This document shows positions 1 through 16,926 of a DNA stretch of 64,000 nucleotides, one piece after another; positions within the stretch are counted from its first letter, which is position 1; every line of letters begins with the position of its first letter. Under the pieces are notes generated by a model that did no database searches, was not told where the DNA came from, and was given only the letters and a program-made list of their open reading frames with translations. This DNA comes from Halisarca cf. caerulea (lineage: Eukaryota > Porifera > Demospongiae > Chondrillida > Halisarcidae): NCBI GenBank assembly GCA_963170055.1, contig CAUJGJ010000188.1, forward strand, positions 252,671 through 316,670, written 5' to 3'. The translations under genes and the position numbers were made by a program.

Positions 1-418
1 TAGCATGTCGAAAGCAAAGATTCTTCCTTCGAAACATACAAGCCAGCAATCAGCTTCCAGTAACCAGTAAATGAACAATCACAAAAATGACAATCAACTT
101 TAAAAATGGGTTTTTGGAGATAATAATGCAGCAGAATTCACTCTATAAATTCACTTGAATGCTCCAACAGTTAAATAAAAATTTGAATCCAGTGTACTTG
201 TAAATGAAGGCACATATAATATTATTAGTGTACATAATTTTCACAAGTAGATTGTGTGATAGTCATTGCTGTGGTTGATTGATGCATTGGTTTATATGAA
301 CAGGCCAGGCTCTGTACTGTAGGGAGAATTAAAGAGAACAATGGCAAGAAAATTCAGTCTCAATGCCACATTAAGTGACACAGTATACAATTGCATACAA
401 AATTATGTTGATGCATAC

Positions 419-3400
419 CTGACACTCTGAGCCACAGTACCAGGCTGCTTTGCATCCAGAACACAGAAAGCCGGCCTTTTTCCCGCACTCAACACAAACT
501 GATTCTCCAAGCTGGCCATCATTGCAATCAGCTGGAAATGCAAGGCAGATGGGATATGGCAAGGTAACCTGAACAATGCAAGTAGCTGGAACAATATCAT
601 AGATAAGTTTCTCTGTTGATACGAAAGGTTCCAATTTGATCTTATCATCATTACAGCTAGAATGCTCCGCTTTGCAGTGCATATCATCACTATCCTTCAT
701 GCCTTGCTTAACAATTGGCTTTACATCAAATTCATCATGCAGAAAAGAATCACCTTGGGAAACTTCAGGTAACTCTCCCACTGTGGTAATCTCCTCAAAC
801 TCTTCATCCCCATCAGACATACTAGGACTAGGAGGAATAAGTGGATCATTCTCTCGGCTTTCTTTATCATTTGCATTGTGAGAAACAGTAGTTTCATGTA
901 TGTCACTGCCTACTACACTGGAAAGCATTGGGTCTCCATTTGTTGACACATGACTCTCTGTTGGAGTTGATATACTACCAGATTTTTCCCAGTGGTTCTT
1001 GATGGCAGCAAATAGAGGAGATGATGGAGGAAATCTGTCCGGAGTCAGTGCACTGAACGGTATTTGCACAACTGAATCTGCGCTATTTCCAATGTCATCC
1101 GATGCAGAATTGTCAATGTCCAAGGTTAACTTCTGGATCATATGTTTCTTGGAGGTTTCATCACCTTCACAGGCAAAAGAAAACAGATGATTATAATGTA
1201 TGGTAAACAACACAACATGGATACTTGAGTAGTGAGGAAACAATGTAAACAGGAAAACATAATATTATATACTATGTATGTACATATGTATGTATGTATG
1301 TACCGTGTGCTTGGAAATTTTCGCGGTATTAATTTTTCGCGGACGCAACACTTGAGGATTTTCGCGGTACTAAATTATTCGCGGATGCAGAATTTCAAAT
1401 TTGCGGATCTTACATTGGATTTTATATTAGTTCAACAATATGTAATTCCATAAAAATTATGCACTGAAAAATGGCTGCTCTGTTTGTTAGGGTGGCTGTT
1501 AGTCCGTGGGTATCTATGGTGGAACGGTTATCAATACAAGTGCAAATTGTTGCAGTTGATCTTCTCCTGCTGCCTTCCAGATTTTAGTCGGATTTGAAGC
1601 GTCTGATGGGGGTAAAGAATGATTTGATCGACATAATGGACGAGAAAACTTTAACTTAACTTGATCGACATAACGGACAAGAAAATGAATACTAACAGTA
1701 TAATATACGAATTGTTCGACACTCCTACTTCTTTGTTCTTTGCTAAGACTCCTGTGCATAGCGCTGAACATGAAGGGTTGTACAGGATTTTCGCGGATGC
1801 CGTGCAGTACCGCGAAAACCGCGAAAGTTTCCGAGCGTACAGTATAAACTGGGCTAGACTACTAGTCTAGTTCAAGTTTTCAATGCAGGAATCGACAATA
1901 CTGCATGATTAGAAACCAAAAACTGGACCTACTAATGTCACAAGCAGAAGCTCAAAAAATTCTTAGACAAACAACAACCTGTATTAGTGGTCAACTCATT
2001 AAAGCAGCCAACTGCCTAAAATGATCACCGACTTCCTGAGCACACAGCCATCTGTTCTCATACATCATCATTGTTATTGGGGTGGGGGGGGGGGTGCAGG
2101 TGGCTCAGTAAGTCAGCATTACTTAAGTACCGAGGAGAGGGCACCATCCCACCCATGTGTCACTTGGAAGTTTTTATTCCTTGCACTCCCCTGCCACCAA
2201 CTTGGGAATGAACAAGAAGATGACCTACTGCAGCCACCAAACTAATTCAAACTTGATTTGAGACCTATTTGATTGCGTGTTTGAGTGAGTGTGTGGGATA
2301 CTGGGGGCCTTAGGAATAGCCTCAGGCTAATGGCCAACCCAGTTAAAATAAGAAATATTATTATTATTATTATCATAACACATTTAATCTGGCCACCTGT
2401 CTAATGAGTTATAAGGTCACCCTTTTCACGTACCAAATGACATCATACGGTTAAGGAAACAAAATTATTTTTAATGCTAATAAAATTGAAATTCAAACCT
2501 GTGTGCAGTCTTCTTGGATGGGAAGCAAGGTGGCAGAAAAAGAGCCAAAGACTTCAAAAATGTCATTCACTTTATTAGAGTGTGTCTATTCAACAGCCTA
2601 TACAATATTTTCAGCTTAAAATACATACCTACGGGGCTAGGGGGCTGGGGGGGGAATTGAGCTACCAAAAGTTTTTTTTTTGGGGGGGGGAGGGGGGGGC
2701 AACGTAATACAGGAGTGTATAGGTGTACAGAGACTGGGGGGTTTGGGGTATTATAGGACACAATGCTATGTGTGTGTGGGGGGGGGGGGGGGGGGGGAGG
2801 CATTATACGGTAGGTAACAATGATATGTGTGTCCAATTCAAGGGGGTTATGGGATTGGTAACAATGGTCTTGAGAATTTTTTTCTCGAAATTATTGCATA
2901 AAAGCTTGTTTTTCATCCATTCCCCAATAAATCCTGCCTTTTAGGAACCCTCAATGTATATGCTGAGATACATGTTCAGGGAGGCAGCAGATCTGCAAGG
3001 GGGGGGGGCAGATTTGCTGCCTCCCCAAACGCAGCCCCGTACATATATCACTGATTGCCATTAGATACACTCACATGTACAGTATGTACATAAATGTATA
3101 TATGTATGTATAGACGGTATTGAAAAAATTACAACTAGTTACTAACCAATTGACAAATAGTCGGTATTAGTCGGCATATTTCAATATTATCCTCTAATGT
3201 TGATATCCCAATTTTGATCCCTCAGTTATGACATAACTGAGGGGATGGATAAAAATATTTTAGTAAATGTACCTGGGCCAATTGGAAACCTTAGCCATAT
3301 ATTCTAACTTCTACTGTTGGTCTTCCCTATTTTAACCCAGCTATTCTTGTTCTGCAAATGGAGGTATGTAACTGCACTCGGTCTAGAAAAATGCTGATAA

Positions 3401-4596
3401 TTGATGTTGAGTATTCGCTATACGTATTAACTATTCAAAATTGTAATTATTGTATTGTCAGTTTGGGATTGATATTGATATTGACTACTAATATTGAAAT
3501 ATTGCCCAAGGCTATGTATGTACCTATGACATACAAGATGCATCACACAACCCGACATCAGTAACACTTGGAATAGGAGATTTGGATACTAGTACAGTGA
3601 ATATGTACATACGTACGTATGTAGTACACAAAACCCAAATCCCATAAACTTGGAAGCGGCACACGCTAGGTATGACATTAAAAGTGAATAGCACGCATCA
3701 CTTTACTAAGATGGCAAGGTTTAAGGACAAACAGCCCCCACTTTTTGTTAATTATCAGATACGCAAGTGTCCGTGCATGCACCAGTATGTTTGAATGCAC
3801 ATACGTACGTATGCATGCAAACACATGCAGCCAGGTAAAGGTAAGCACACTTTCATATCACCTGCTGAAACAGATCCATTAGAGCACCTTGGAGGACTCA
3901 AAGCTGCTAGTTTACGCTTCTTTTGTTTTAAAGATTCCTCCTCCTAAAGCACAATGTTAAACAATCAAGCATTACCACATTTGCTAACCAGTACAGAAGC
4001 TACAGTACATATGTGTGTATGTATATACAATAATTATTATGCTTAAACATGTCAGATGTAATACATATGATACACATACTACCATACTGTACAGATGTAG
4101 GTACATACATATGTAAACTATCCACTTGATTAGAGTGTGGAAAGCAGTGGAAATGAGAAACAATCAAATTATCAATGACATGCTAAAACACACTCCACCT
4201 AAAAATTATCATGAGGAAAGCCATGTACGTACATATGTACATTCATATAAACCCAATCTACAAATACAGGACATTCCAGAATAGAAGAAACAGTACATCA
4301 AAAAGAAATGCATACAAATTATGTATACACATACGTATACAACAAGTAATTCGAGTTAAAAACTCGTGGGGGTGCCGCCCCACGCACTCGAATCACTTGC
4401 AAAGCATTGGAGTGTAAGTGCACAGCTGAACATTCATTGAACATACTGTTTATTGTAACTGGACGATTGTTTTGAAAACAATTGCCATATTTGGCAATTG
4501 TTTTCAAAACAATTCCTATAACTCATTCCTGTATAAATTCATACTTCTCTATTACTATTATATAAATTCTCTATTATAAGACTTTTCTTCAAATCC

Positions 4597-4633
<37 letters not shown>

Positions 4634-7600
4634 GACGAGCGTTACACACCGGAAGTCCAAATGAAAACAATATAGGGGCTGCCACAGGCAACCCCTAAAA
4701 ATATTCATGTACATGTATAAGTACATAGAATACAGCATTGCTGTGCATTTACGTATATGTACGTACGTACTTTATGTAATAGTTGTATCCTGCCTTGGTG
4801 TGCTACAGCAGCCATAAAGTGCTAATTAATTGACCGAGGGCGCAGCCCAAGGTCAATTAATTAGCACTTTATGCTGCTGTAGCACACCAAGGCAGGATAC
4901 AACTACAGTGTTCTCCCCAGGTATCTTGAGGCATGTCGGCCCGACATGCCTTCTTTTCTTCCTAGTTTTTACAGAAGTGTACATCTATGGACTTTTAGAG
5001 TATTTTTAGGAGAACAAATCATGCAAATGCCCAAATTTAAACTAAAATAACTTCCGCGGGTATTCTCCATTTTAATGTGATGATGTCATCATAACATACT
5101 TCATGCGACAGCAGGTGTTTTCGTGCTCGATTGGCGTCGCAAGCGTACGATCTGAAGGATAAACATAATTTGATTGCTGAACTGAACCGTTCTGAGTGTA
5201 GTGGAAGACTGGAAGCTAAGTTGACAGCATTTTTAGAGAAAAGAAGGCATGTAAACAGGAAAGATAAGTCGTGAATCTGCTGGAGCTCAACAGTCACTTA
5301 AAGGAGGAAATATATGTAAATATATATAAATGTATCCCCTAAAAAAAGTCCCCAAGTTGCCTGGTTAACACCTGTTTAGTTCAAGCAGCAACTTGGGAAC
5401 CTTCTTTCTTTGATATAATATGTACACTCAAGGTGGTATGAACTTCAACTGCCTTAAAATATTTCAGGGGAGAACACTGCAACTATTATGTGTCATGGTG
5501 AAGCAAAACACTGCAAAATGTCCCAATTGACAGCTATTAATTAATGAGGCATGAATGGGTTTTGGCTGACAGGAGATTGACAAGACCCTTGACCTGGGCC
5601 ACATCAGAGTAGCAGGGCTACATTGTGAATGTAAGCCCCCAGTACTCTTTGATCCACCCAACTTTTGCCCACACACCATGACACATACTGCAATATGCAC
5701 TAACCTCCTCATTGTTTGAGACTTTAGAGCGTTTTCGCTCAGGAGATGTATATAGGACTGACACTACTTCATCTTGGTTAACCACATAAGGACAGGGAAT
5801 GTCCTGTTCACAGTAAGTACACACCCACTCTTCACTTGGATCCAAAACCTCATCAGGGATAGCTGGTACATGACATTTCTGATGGTAGCCTGAACACACA
5901 AAGTATGGTTTTGTGACAAAATGAAAATAATCTGGTACAATTATACAATACAATACACAGGGAAGTCAATAAAGCACAGTAGAGCGGCGCAGTGCCACGC
6001 TTAAAATCTTAGCCATTCCATATTCAGCCACTGGGCCAATTGTAAAACAATCCTGCTTATTTCTACACACACTACAGTGAGCTGAAGGTTCCTGTAATAG
6101 GTAGGTAACAGAAAATTTGATTGGGTGCAAAATAGTAATTGTTTACACTTGCTTTGAAGCCTCGCAAGCTCAGCAAATATACGTAGCTGCCATAATAGAC
6201 CCTCAATTCCATGCTGCCGTGCCCTTCTGCCATAGATCTATGCTTCCACTGACTTCGGTGAATAAAGTCTTTTACTACTGCAACACTAAGATGATTTTAG
6301 CGAAGCAACAGAATGTGAATAACTATAAGGGGATAATATTTAGCTACATGTGGCACTGGATTCATATAATGTGCGCCGCTTTTTATTTTCTGGTGACTTC
6401 CCTAATACAAGGTACAAACAACATACAGAGTGATATAATAATATGAGTGGCATGTAAAGTGAAGACCGAAGTATGCAATTATCATGGCATTAATGGTGGG
6501 TGCAAATGAATACACGTACGTAAGTACATAGCTAAAGTGTAATGTTGTCATATAATGCCTACGTACATACATACATAGGTTCTAGACAGTGGCCATGAAG
6601 ACACAAAGGACAGCAAAATCTTGATAATCCCTCACTACAAAGCACTTATCAGCATAAAAAGTTTACCTCCATAATTGTCTAACAGTACAATTTGTGAAAA
6701 GCTTTATAGTATCAAGCTGTCACAACATTAAGCGTCCACTGTGCATACATATGTACATATGTACATAAACTAGAAAATCAACTATCCTGCAATTCCTACA
6801 CATACGTATGCACATACCAACAAATCAAAAAGTGGACAAATCACATACGTACATACAGTACACACGTAAGTACGTACTTGCCCCTAAATGTCATCAATTA
6901 ACATCAAGTATCAAATATATAGAATAATGCAGCCACACAAGAAAAACTCACATGTATTGCAGCTGTCACAAAATACCAATTCATCATCTGGAGAAGATGT
7001 GCCTTGCTTACATTTCATACAAAATTCTACTTCAGTGGTGGTAGCATTGACTATGAGAATAGAACATTTTATGTAATAGATATGTACGTATGACGTATGT
7101 AACAGTAGTATCCCACTTTCATTCTGCACATTGCAATACCCACACACAGAACAAAGGTCGGATACATTGTACGCACATACATGTACGTACGTACAGTACA
7201 TTAGGAAATATTCACAACCAACAACATTTGCAAATTCCAAGAGAAGGTCTCCTTCACAAACATTTAGGCATTTACACAATAGTAAGATGGCAAACTTTCA
7301 TAAAATTTCCAATTATAAGCATTTCTGCATCCCCTGAAATAATGCTTCACAAAATCGTGTCACGACAATTTTCCAATACAGTGATCAACTGTCTCTGAGA
7401 TGAAACTACATATGAATATTGATGCACGCATTGCTGACAATGTACAGTATGGCAGCCAAATATATGATGGCAATGTACAGTATGGCAGCCAAATACATGA
7501 TAGCATTTTATAAGACCACAATACACCAATGATGTGCCCCAGTATGTACATTGTGAATGTACTGTTGCCGGTGTTTTTGATCTTACTTGAAAATGCTACA

Positions 7601-7983
7601 CACGGGGATACATAATTACACATTTACAAAAAATCTATTAACCAATTCAGAAGTGTTGGCAAACACACAACAGACTACAGTCTCTCAAATTGTACTCATG
7701 CATCAAATCCTATAAATGTTGCCTTCGTGTTTCAACAATATGGGGCAAATGCATGTTCCATATACATACAGTACATACGTATTACTCACTGCAGATACGA
7801 CTTACCATCGAAAACCTGACTGAACTTTACATTCTCTTTAGAACGATCATCAAACACTACTGTACACTTCTTGTTTTTAATAGAAATCTTTGATACCTTC
7901 CCATAATAAAAGACCCCATCATTCCACTTCACCAATACCAAATCGTTCACTTTAAACTTGAAAGCTGATTTCTTTCGAGGCAT
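419..7983 (-). CDS. Tudor-PHD-MYND chromatin reader, Polycomb-like N-terminus (3' end outside window)
   Basis: Minus-strand exons: 7806-7983, 6952-7050, 5705-5889, 3862-3943, 419-1164. All junctions are GT-AG and the phases chain, giving 430 codons before the left edge. The start at 7983 (MPRKKSAF) lies just before the Tudor domain. Residues about 8-58 form a Tudor domain (VKWNDGVFYYGKV, then VVFDD). Residues 70-119 form a complete C4HC3 PHD finger: C70, C73, C87, C90, H95, C98, C116, C119, with the YHQKCHVP stretch typical of PHD1 in Polycomb-like proteins (PHF1/MTF2/PHF19). A basic stretch and a long acidic, Ser-rich linker follow. A MYND finger begins at C405 (C405, C408, C416, C419, C425, C429) and stops at a donor after Gln430, so its last His/Cys ligands should lie left of position 1. 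Known: Tudor and PHD modules of this family read histone methylation. Odd: no second PHD or extended-homology domain is seen, and a MYND tail is unusual. Domain calls are firm; orthology is inference. Confidence 0.78.
1301..1844. mobile_element. MITE with TTTTCGCGG-type terminal inverted repeats
   Basis: The left end reads TACCGTGTGCTTGGAAATTT then CGCGG; the right end, reverse-complemented, reads TACTGTACGCTCGGAAACTT then CGCGG, so about 20 of 26 bases match. The interior repeats ttcgcgg motifs and holds a short direct repeat of gatcgacataa at about 1627 and 1663. No transposase is seen. It lies just upstream of the MYND-encoding exon, inside the intron of the Tudor-PHD gene. It is related by its ends to the element at 51118-51616. 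Confidence 0.6.
2090..2375 (+). mobile_element. Possible tRNA-derived SINE with (ATT)n tail
   Basis: An A-box-like TGGCTCAGTAAG lies at 2101-2112. A unique body of about 240 bp follows and ends in an (ATT)n run at about 2354-2374, which is how many SINE and LINE 3' ends finish. No convincing B box was found, so the assignment is tentative. It could instead be the 3' end of a non-LTR element. Confidence 0.35.
2376..3861. other. Intronic stretch with poly-G tracts, no exon seen
   Basis: This is the rest of intron 4 of the Tudor-PHD gene. It holds G runs at about 2687-2698, 2778-2797 (20 G) and 3000-3009; the last sits in the loop of a short hairpin whose arms read ggcagcagatctgc and gcagatttgctgcc. 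Reading frames here are made of Gly/Pro/His runs caused by the homopolymers. Confidence 0.6.
4466..4513. repeat. 48-bp near-perfect palindrome
   Basis: The left arm ATTGTTTTGAAAACAATTGC is mirrored by the right arm across a short central ATATTT. It could form a cruciform. It is intronic within the Tudor-PHD gene. Confidence 0.85.
4601..4632. repeat. (TA)n microsatellite attached to a dispersed element
   Basis: About 16 TA units are followed by a sequence with accggaagt and aaaacaatatagg (4633-4680). The same flank occurs in inverted orientation next to the (TA)n tract at 44284-44358, so the microsatellite travels with, or is the target of, a dispersed element. Confidence 0.7.
4780..4905. repeat. 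Foldback element, about 55-bp arms, GC-rich loop
   Basis: Arms at about 4780-4836 and 4851-4905 are nearly identical inverted copies: TAGTTGTATCCTGCCTTGGT and onward to ATTAATTGACC. They surround a 14-bp GC-rich loop (gagggcgcagccca). No coding potential. The fragment at 30200-30230 (atatcctgtccaggtgtgctacagcag) is a partial relative. Confidence 0.85.
5958..6403. mobile_element. Non-autonomous DNA transposon, AGGGAAGTCA ends
   Basis: The ends are AGGGAAGTCA (left) and TGACTTCCCT (right), with a second inner inverted pair around gcggcgca/tgcgccgc. A candidate 6-bp target duplication AATACA flanks it (5952-5957 and 6404-6409). It is about 446 bp, has no transposase, and sits in intron 2 of the Tudor-PHD gene. 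Inner reading frames on both strands are not supported as genes. Confidence 0.65.
7436..7501. repeat. 33-bp tandem duplication
   Basis: Two adjacent copies of a 33-bp unit (caatgtacagtatggcagcc core) at 7436-7468 and 7469-7501, with two or three differences. Intronic in the Tudor-PHD gene. Confidence 0.85.
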
Positions 7984-9157
7984 CTTCTTCACCTTAAAGC
8001 AACAACTAAGCGTTTCTGCCTCTACCAGAGGTAACGAGCATGATATCCGTATGAAAATAGACATGTATAGAGTGTTCAGTGATGCATGAAACATTATACA
8101 CAACACAGAACACAAAAATAGACAACTGTTACATTGTGAGTGAGCACCCAATGCATGCATGACTGTGTAAATATCGTACAGTACTTAAGGGGACATTAGT
8201 GCCTATGCACAAGAATAGCAGTTTCATATCAAAAACGTACAATAACACAAGTGAACATTGAATGAAAGGAATACAAACATACTGTATGCACACACTGCAA
8301 GCATTCAGTTGTACACACGTACGTATGTATGTAAAAGTCTACATTTGTACACACAAAAAGGCCTATTAGAATGTTGGTATTTAGTTGGAGGCATGCTCCA
8401 TGAAAGGCCACATACGTACCTATGTATGTACCAGGGCTGCATATAGGATTTGGGGCTACAGGGGGGGGGGGGGGGGGGGGGGGGGGGGTGATTAAGATTC
8501 TTAAATCCACAAGGGGCATGCAATATGGGAGTGTTAATGTGCAAAGATTGGGAGGAGGTACCTTTTTGCTTAAGGTCAGAATCATATTAAATTGTGAGTA
8601 ATAACGATACATAATTGTATATATTCAAACCAAGATAAATGAGAAGAAATAATTAATTACTACAGTCATTATACAGTATAAATTGTTTTTCCAAAGCCAT
8701 GTCCCTATTATGACAAAGGAGGCCTGGTGATTACATCATTTTTAGTCACATGATGTCAAATAAAATGGCCGTTTCTGTCATTGTTCAGCTGAAAAGTGAA
8801 TTCAGACTTAGAATTCTAGAATTAAATTTTAGCAACACTGGCTTGTTACACCTTACCTTTGGGAATTGTGATTAAAGTTTCATTTTTCAAGTCTTACATT
8901 TGTTCCCTGCAGTTAGTCTAAATGGGCACAGTATATTTGTTAGCTTTGGCAGTTTTGAAAGACGCTTTCTGAAGCCTCAAAACCCCCCTGCATATGTCCC
9001 TGAATATACTAACACTATGTATACCAAGCATAGACAAAAATCAATTTTGATACACAACAAACATAATCACAGAGGCACACATATGGAATCACACATAATA
9101 CTGGAACACCTACATATGTACGCAAGTGAAATACAAAAGTAACTGAAACTACGTATA
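7984..9157. other. Region upstream of the Tudor-PHD gene
   Basis: No exon was recognised. It presumably contains the promoter of the minus-strand Tudor-PHD gene, but no clear core element is seen. A 28-base poly-G run at 8461-8488 is followed by a repeat-like flank. The stretch around 8960-9005, ending in aaaacccccctgcatatgtcc, resembles fragments of the G/C-run repeat family elsewhere in the window. Confidence 0.5.
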
Positions 9158-9355
9158 TACAGAGGAACCTCCGATAGTGGACTCTCCCAAATAAGGACAC
9201 AGCAAAAATAAACCTCTATAAAGGACACAACTTACAGTCCCAGTAAAATTCCTACAATACTCTTTGAACCTACAAAGAGGGAAACCTCTCTACAAAGAAC
9301 AAATCAACTGAATTTATGTAGTCCCCAAAGTGTCTGTGTTCAGCGGTTTCACTGT
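9158..9355. mobile_element. TACAGTGRAACCTC-family MITE
   Basis: The left end TACAGAGGAACCTCC and right end GGTTTCACTGTA are inverted. The inner body repeats ggaacctc/aaacctc and aaaggacac motifs. One of at least eight copies of this end family in the window. No coding capacity. Confidence 0.65.
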
Positions 9356-9503
9356 ACATGATGCCCATGTACGTAAATGTTGCTGACAATACTGTACAAC
9401 AGACAATACAATAATTTCTGGTGAAATATGATTCATTTCACCAGCAATATACAATTACTGTGGTATTATGATGCAACAGAGCCCTGAGTTCAATTTCAAT
9501 GTT

Positions 9504-11423
9504 TCATACTAAAAATGTATTATGGATATTATCAAAGGGCAATCGTGACTATATGTGGATGACAGTCTAAAGGTCCAACTAGAAACCTAGGAATGCCAAA
9601 TATCACTGTATAAGACACAATGACATAATATTCATACGTTATTATTGTTTTCATACATAATGACTCATGGAAAACATCAAAGTGCAGGATGCTCAAACTC
9701 TTGTTTTCTGCATCCACATAATTGCAAAAAGACTGACATCAGTGACATCACACAACAAATAATATAAGTAACACCTTATGCATTTCTATTATCACCTGAG
9801 ACCAGTATAAGTTGTGGAACCACTGTAAAATGATCAACAATGGAACCTGAAACAATGATCGGTGCCAACTTTGATGCTCTGTCAACAGCATATCTGCATA
9901 TCACAGTCTGGTGGCTACCCCAAACAGTGAGCTTCGCAGACAGGGTCTACTGTACAGTTGGCATACAAAACTAATTGCAGATGATGAGTAACAGCAGTGA
10001 AATTAGAAACTTCTACAAGCAGTAGTGAGGATCAAGTGAGGGCGGGTAATGGAGGGAGTGGGGTTCCTTCTTCCACCCCACAAATGTGTACATACGTACA
10101 TACATCTGCCATAGAAGTAAGCTGGCAAGAATAGTAACAACAAAGATCTCCCCTTATTCCAAATGAATATCAGAGGTACATAGCTCTCCAGAGTGGAGTA
10201 GCAATCTCATCCATACAATACAATTACGCCCTGTACATACATACTGTTCATGTGCCTGCTGATCAGCAAACATGCTATTAAATATGGCAATATCATTTAG
10301 GTAAAGGATGTCAGGTCACACTAAAGGAAGCTACTTCACACACAGTGAAGATAGATATTTTGTGATGGCATTTACCCATGGAAGTCAGCAAGAAATGACG
10401 CATAAGGTGAGCTAGCCAATTCATAGAAAGGAATCGTAGAATTGAGGATGAAGCAGATAGACTACTTCAACAACTCAGTAATTTCCCAGGTAGAAATAAT
10501 TTACCATCTCCTTCAAAATCTCTTCCAAACATCCACATTTAAGTCCTCATGCCTCGTGTACAATGAAACATGCTTAGTACATACAAAGGGGGTACTAAAT
10601 CAGTACTCATTATCAAAGGCACTTACTATCAAGGTTAGTCTATACAAAGATGGGGTCTCTATAGTCCATGAATGTGAGGTATAACACAAAGACAGAATGA
10701 AGAGTACGCTCTATCCAGGAGTTTGTACTAAACCAGGTATGTACTTACCAAGAAAGTTCTACTGTATGTACACTATTATCTATGTTCCTGGGTTATCTTA
10801 ACAATAGCACAATGATATTAACACTTCACATGACGAACAGTTTACACCTGCGTGTAGATACTTCAACAAGCTTAAAGTAAACACAATGATACAGCTCCGT
10901 ACTGACTACCGTACTGAAATAGACTACCCTTACACGAATCATCGGTGTGATGAATGATCGTTCGAACTACCTTATCTCCTATGTACTTTAGGATTTAATT
11001 AATGGAACAGAAAAGAAGACGAACTAATGAAAGGTTAAAACGGCACTGCATTGACCACACGTTAGTCCCACCAGACTCCTTATATTATGGTCCCACGTTC
11101 AGTACACAACAAGAATCTATATTCTGTTTGCAACACAAGATAACACAAATCTGATACGAATTTGTACGGGTGTGGGGTGTGGGCAAATTGAGGGCGGACT
11201 TCCCTTGTATCATAGACATTCGAATAGGCCGTTCAGGAACAAACCTTCGTGGAACTGTTCGGTTTATTAACTGAACATGAGCCAATATTATTCTAAGTAA
11301 AAGGTAAGGATCAATAAAATTACTTACCAAAGGAAAATATTCTCGGAAAATCGTGAGCCAATAACTAGCGTCTTCACCAATTTTTGGACAATTTTGGCGC
11401 TGAATCGTCTGTGACGTCGACAT
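9504..11423 (-). CDS. Unrecognised small protein gene, divergent from RAP1GDS1
   Basis: Exon 1 (11328-11423) starts with ATG at 11423 and ends at a consensus GTAAGT donor. It encodes 32 residues, including YWLTIFREYF. Downstream exons that keep phase are 9796-9946 (acceptor TAG, donor GTGATA; contains SHQTVICRYAVDRASKLAP) and 9657-9707 (contains SILHFDVFHESL). A last AG at 9509-9510 would add five bases and a TGA, giving about 100 aa. I do not recognise the family and see no signal peptide or membrane segment. Support comes from the clean splice chain and the head-to-head promoter with RAP1GDS1. Exon 1 is the firmest part and the final exon the weakest; exons 2-3 could belong to something else. 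Confidence 0.4.
10559..10768. mobile_element. MITE, TACARTRRAAC ends
   Basis: The left end TACAATGAAACATGCTTAGTA-like sequence and the right end (inverted, TACAGTAGAACTTTCTTGG) pair imperfectly. A second member with similar body and ends lies at 52488-52682. It lies in intron 1 of the small minus-strand gene. Confidence 0.55.
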
Positions 11424-11540
11424 ACAAAATTACTACGACTATCCTATAATATTACACAATACAGTACAATACTACATTGATATTATCCAATTGGACTTGC
11501 GCAGTCAGGCTGCATGTTGGGGAAACCCCTTACGTTAAAA
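11424..11540. promoter_or_regulatory. Bidirectional promoter, RAP1GDS1 / small minus-strand gene
   Basis: Only 117 bp separate two divergent start codons. The interval holds an inverted CCAAT-like ccaattgg (about 11489) and an NRF1-like half site tgcgca (about 11500). No TATA box at a fixed distance is apparent. Shared use by both genes is inferred from the geometry. Confidence 0.5.

Positions 11541-16926
<5,386 letters not shown>

Noticed and set aside
5037..5297. 86-codon minus-strand frame in the Tudor-PHD intron
   Set aside because: Exons 3 and 4 join in phase without it and it shows no zinc-finger or other motif (I looked for a second PHD finger here).
6117..6446. 109-codon plus-strand frame
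   Set aside because: It lies almost wholly inside the inverted-repeat element at 5958-6403 and carries no transposase motif.
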